From Pseudophaeobacter sp. EL27 (GTDB lineage: Bacteria; Pseudomonadota; Alphaproteobacteria; Rhodobacterales; Rhodobacteraceae), in assembly GCF_900313025.1 (NCBI RefSeq), contig NZ_OMPQ01000005.1, positions 1 to 64,000 of the forward strand: DNA of 64,000 nt, in the 5' to 3' direction. A model generated the notes under the pieces. The model saw only the letters and a list, made by a program, of their open reading frames with translations, did not search any database and was not told the origin of the DNA. Made by a program: the position numbers and the translations under genes. Each line of letters begins with the position of its first letter. The first letter of the stretch is position 1. Shown piece after piece: positions 63,717 to 64,000 of the stretch.

Positions 63717-64000
63717 TGCTGTGCCTCGCAGTTTCGCCCAAAGATCGGCATCCACAGGGATAGGCGCCGCCAAAAGCAACTGGCCATAGCCCTTGGCCTG
63801 GGGATCATTGCGCAGCGACGAGGTGCCGCCGCCGCCCAAAGTGCCATGCAGCAGAATGTTCATCGACTCAGATCCCGGCAGATAGAAGCGCTGGATCTCG
63901 CCGTCGCAGAAATGGCCAAAGACCTTTTGCAGGTGCTCAGGCGTCAGGCCTGCCCAGATCCAGGGCATCAGCGCAGGGTCCCGCGCCATCACGCCGATAT
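63714..64000 (-). CDS. AtuA-like protein, C-terminal fragment cut by the window edge
   Basis: The last 95 or so residues of a longer protein; translation runs in from beyond 64000. The segment MNILLHGTLGGGGTSSLRND with the following PQAKGYGQLL is like the C-terminal domain of AtuA (acyclic terpene utilisation) proteins, which usually read NFLLHGALGGGG...LDPQGK. AtuA is often found with acyl-CoA carboxylases, but its function is not settled. It is upstream of and co-directional with the carboxylase operon. Confidence 0.65.
   Translation of the reverse strand, partial: IGVMARDPALMPWIWAGLTPEHLQKVFGHFCDGEIQRFYLPGSESMNILLHGTLGGGGTSSLRNDPQAKGYGQLLLAAPIPVDADLWAKLRGTA

Overview
The window is high-GC alphaproteobacterial chromosome, most likely from the marine Roseobacter group (Rhodobacteraceae). 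The evidence is TRAP and TTT uptake systems next to catabolic operons, the DUF3305/DUF3306/TorD formate dehydrogenase locus, a PhnCDEE transporter, and a GC-rich intergenic repeat seen four times. I cannot name the genus. No tRNA, insertion sequence, phage or CRISPR array was found. Layout, left to right. (1) 1-750 is non-coding: a likely rRNA-operon leader with a boxA element on the minus strand, a 22-bp tandem repeat, a stretch almost without G on the plus strand, and five GANTC sites within 86 bp. (2) 754-2558 (minus): RidA-family protein, small secreted protein, RpiR-type regulator. (3) 2717-10823 (plus): a seven-gene operon with an N-formylglutamate amidohydrolase-like enzyme, TRAP transporter (DctQ, DctM, DctP), glutamine-synthetase-like ligase, aldehyde dehydrogenase and iron alcohol dehydrogenase. 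It reads like a gamma-glutamylation pathway for an amino alcohol. (4) 10915-15241: LacI-type repressor divergent from gap, with operator-like palindromes between them, then a sensor histidine kinase. (5) 15423-28752: a membrane-bound molybdenum/tungsten formate dehydrogenase locus. The minus arm carries DUF3305, DUF3306, TorD chaperone, a small Tat protein, the alpha, beta and gamma subunits, and an NtrC-type regulator that lacks the GAFTGA loop. The plus arm carries a polyferredoxin, an Mrp/ApbC ATPase, a biotin-ligase-like protein without the expected lysines, and a DUF6505 protein. (6) 29124-34837: phosphonate ABC transporter genes with a phn-type hexapeptide acyltransferase, then rpe. (7) 35141-37081: a chemoreceptor whose periplasmic domain holds a CxxCH haem motif. 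(8) 37235-45726 (minus): a seven-gene beta-oxidation operon with a tandem acyl-CoA dehydrogenase pair. (9) 46167-54395: TctCBA transporter, aldehyde dehydrogenase and Tm-1-like protein, divergent from an IclR regulator and a class III aminotransferase. (10) 54593-58064: a second glutamine-synthetase-like ligase, a cytochrome P450 and a divergent class I glutamine amidotransferase-like enzyme. This set matches the logic of the aniline and isopropylamine gamma-glutamyl pathways. (11) 58141-64000 (minus): GntR/FCD regulator, nitronate monooxygenase, biotin-dependent acyl-CoA carboxylase (both subunits), and the C-terminus of an AtuA-like protein cut by the window edge. How the parts fit: most of the window is catabolic, built from compact operons that each pair an uptake system or local regulator with CoA-thioester, aldehyde or gamma-glutamyl chemistry. 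Formate oxidation feeds electrons to the respiratory chain. The most interesting hypotheses are the two separate glutamine-synthetase-like modules (regions 3 and 10), the sigma-54-type regulator lacking its sigma-54 contact loop, and the haem-type chemoreceptor.
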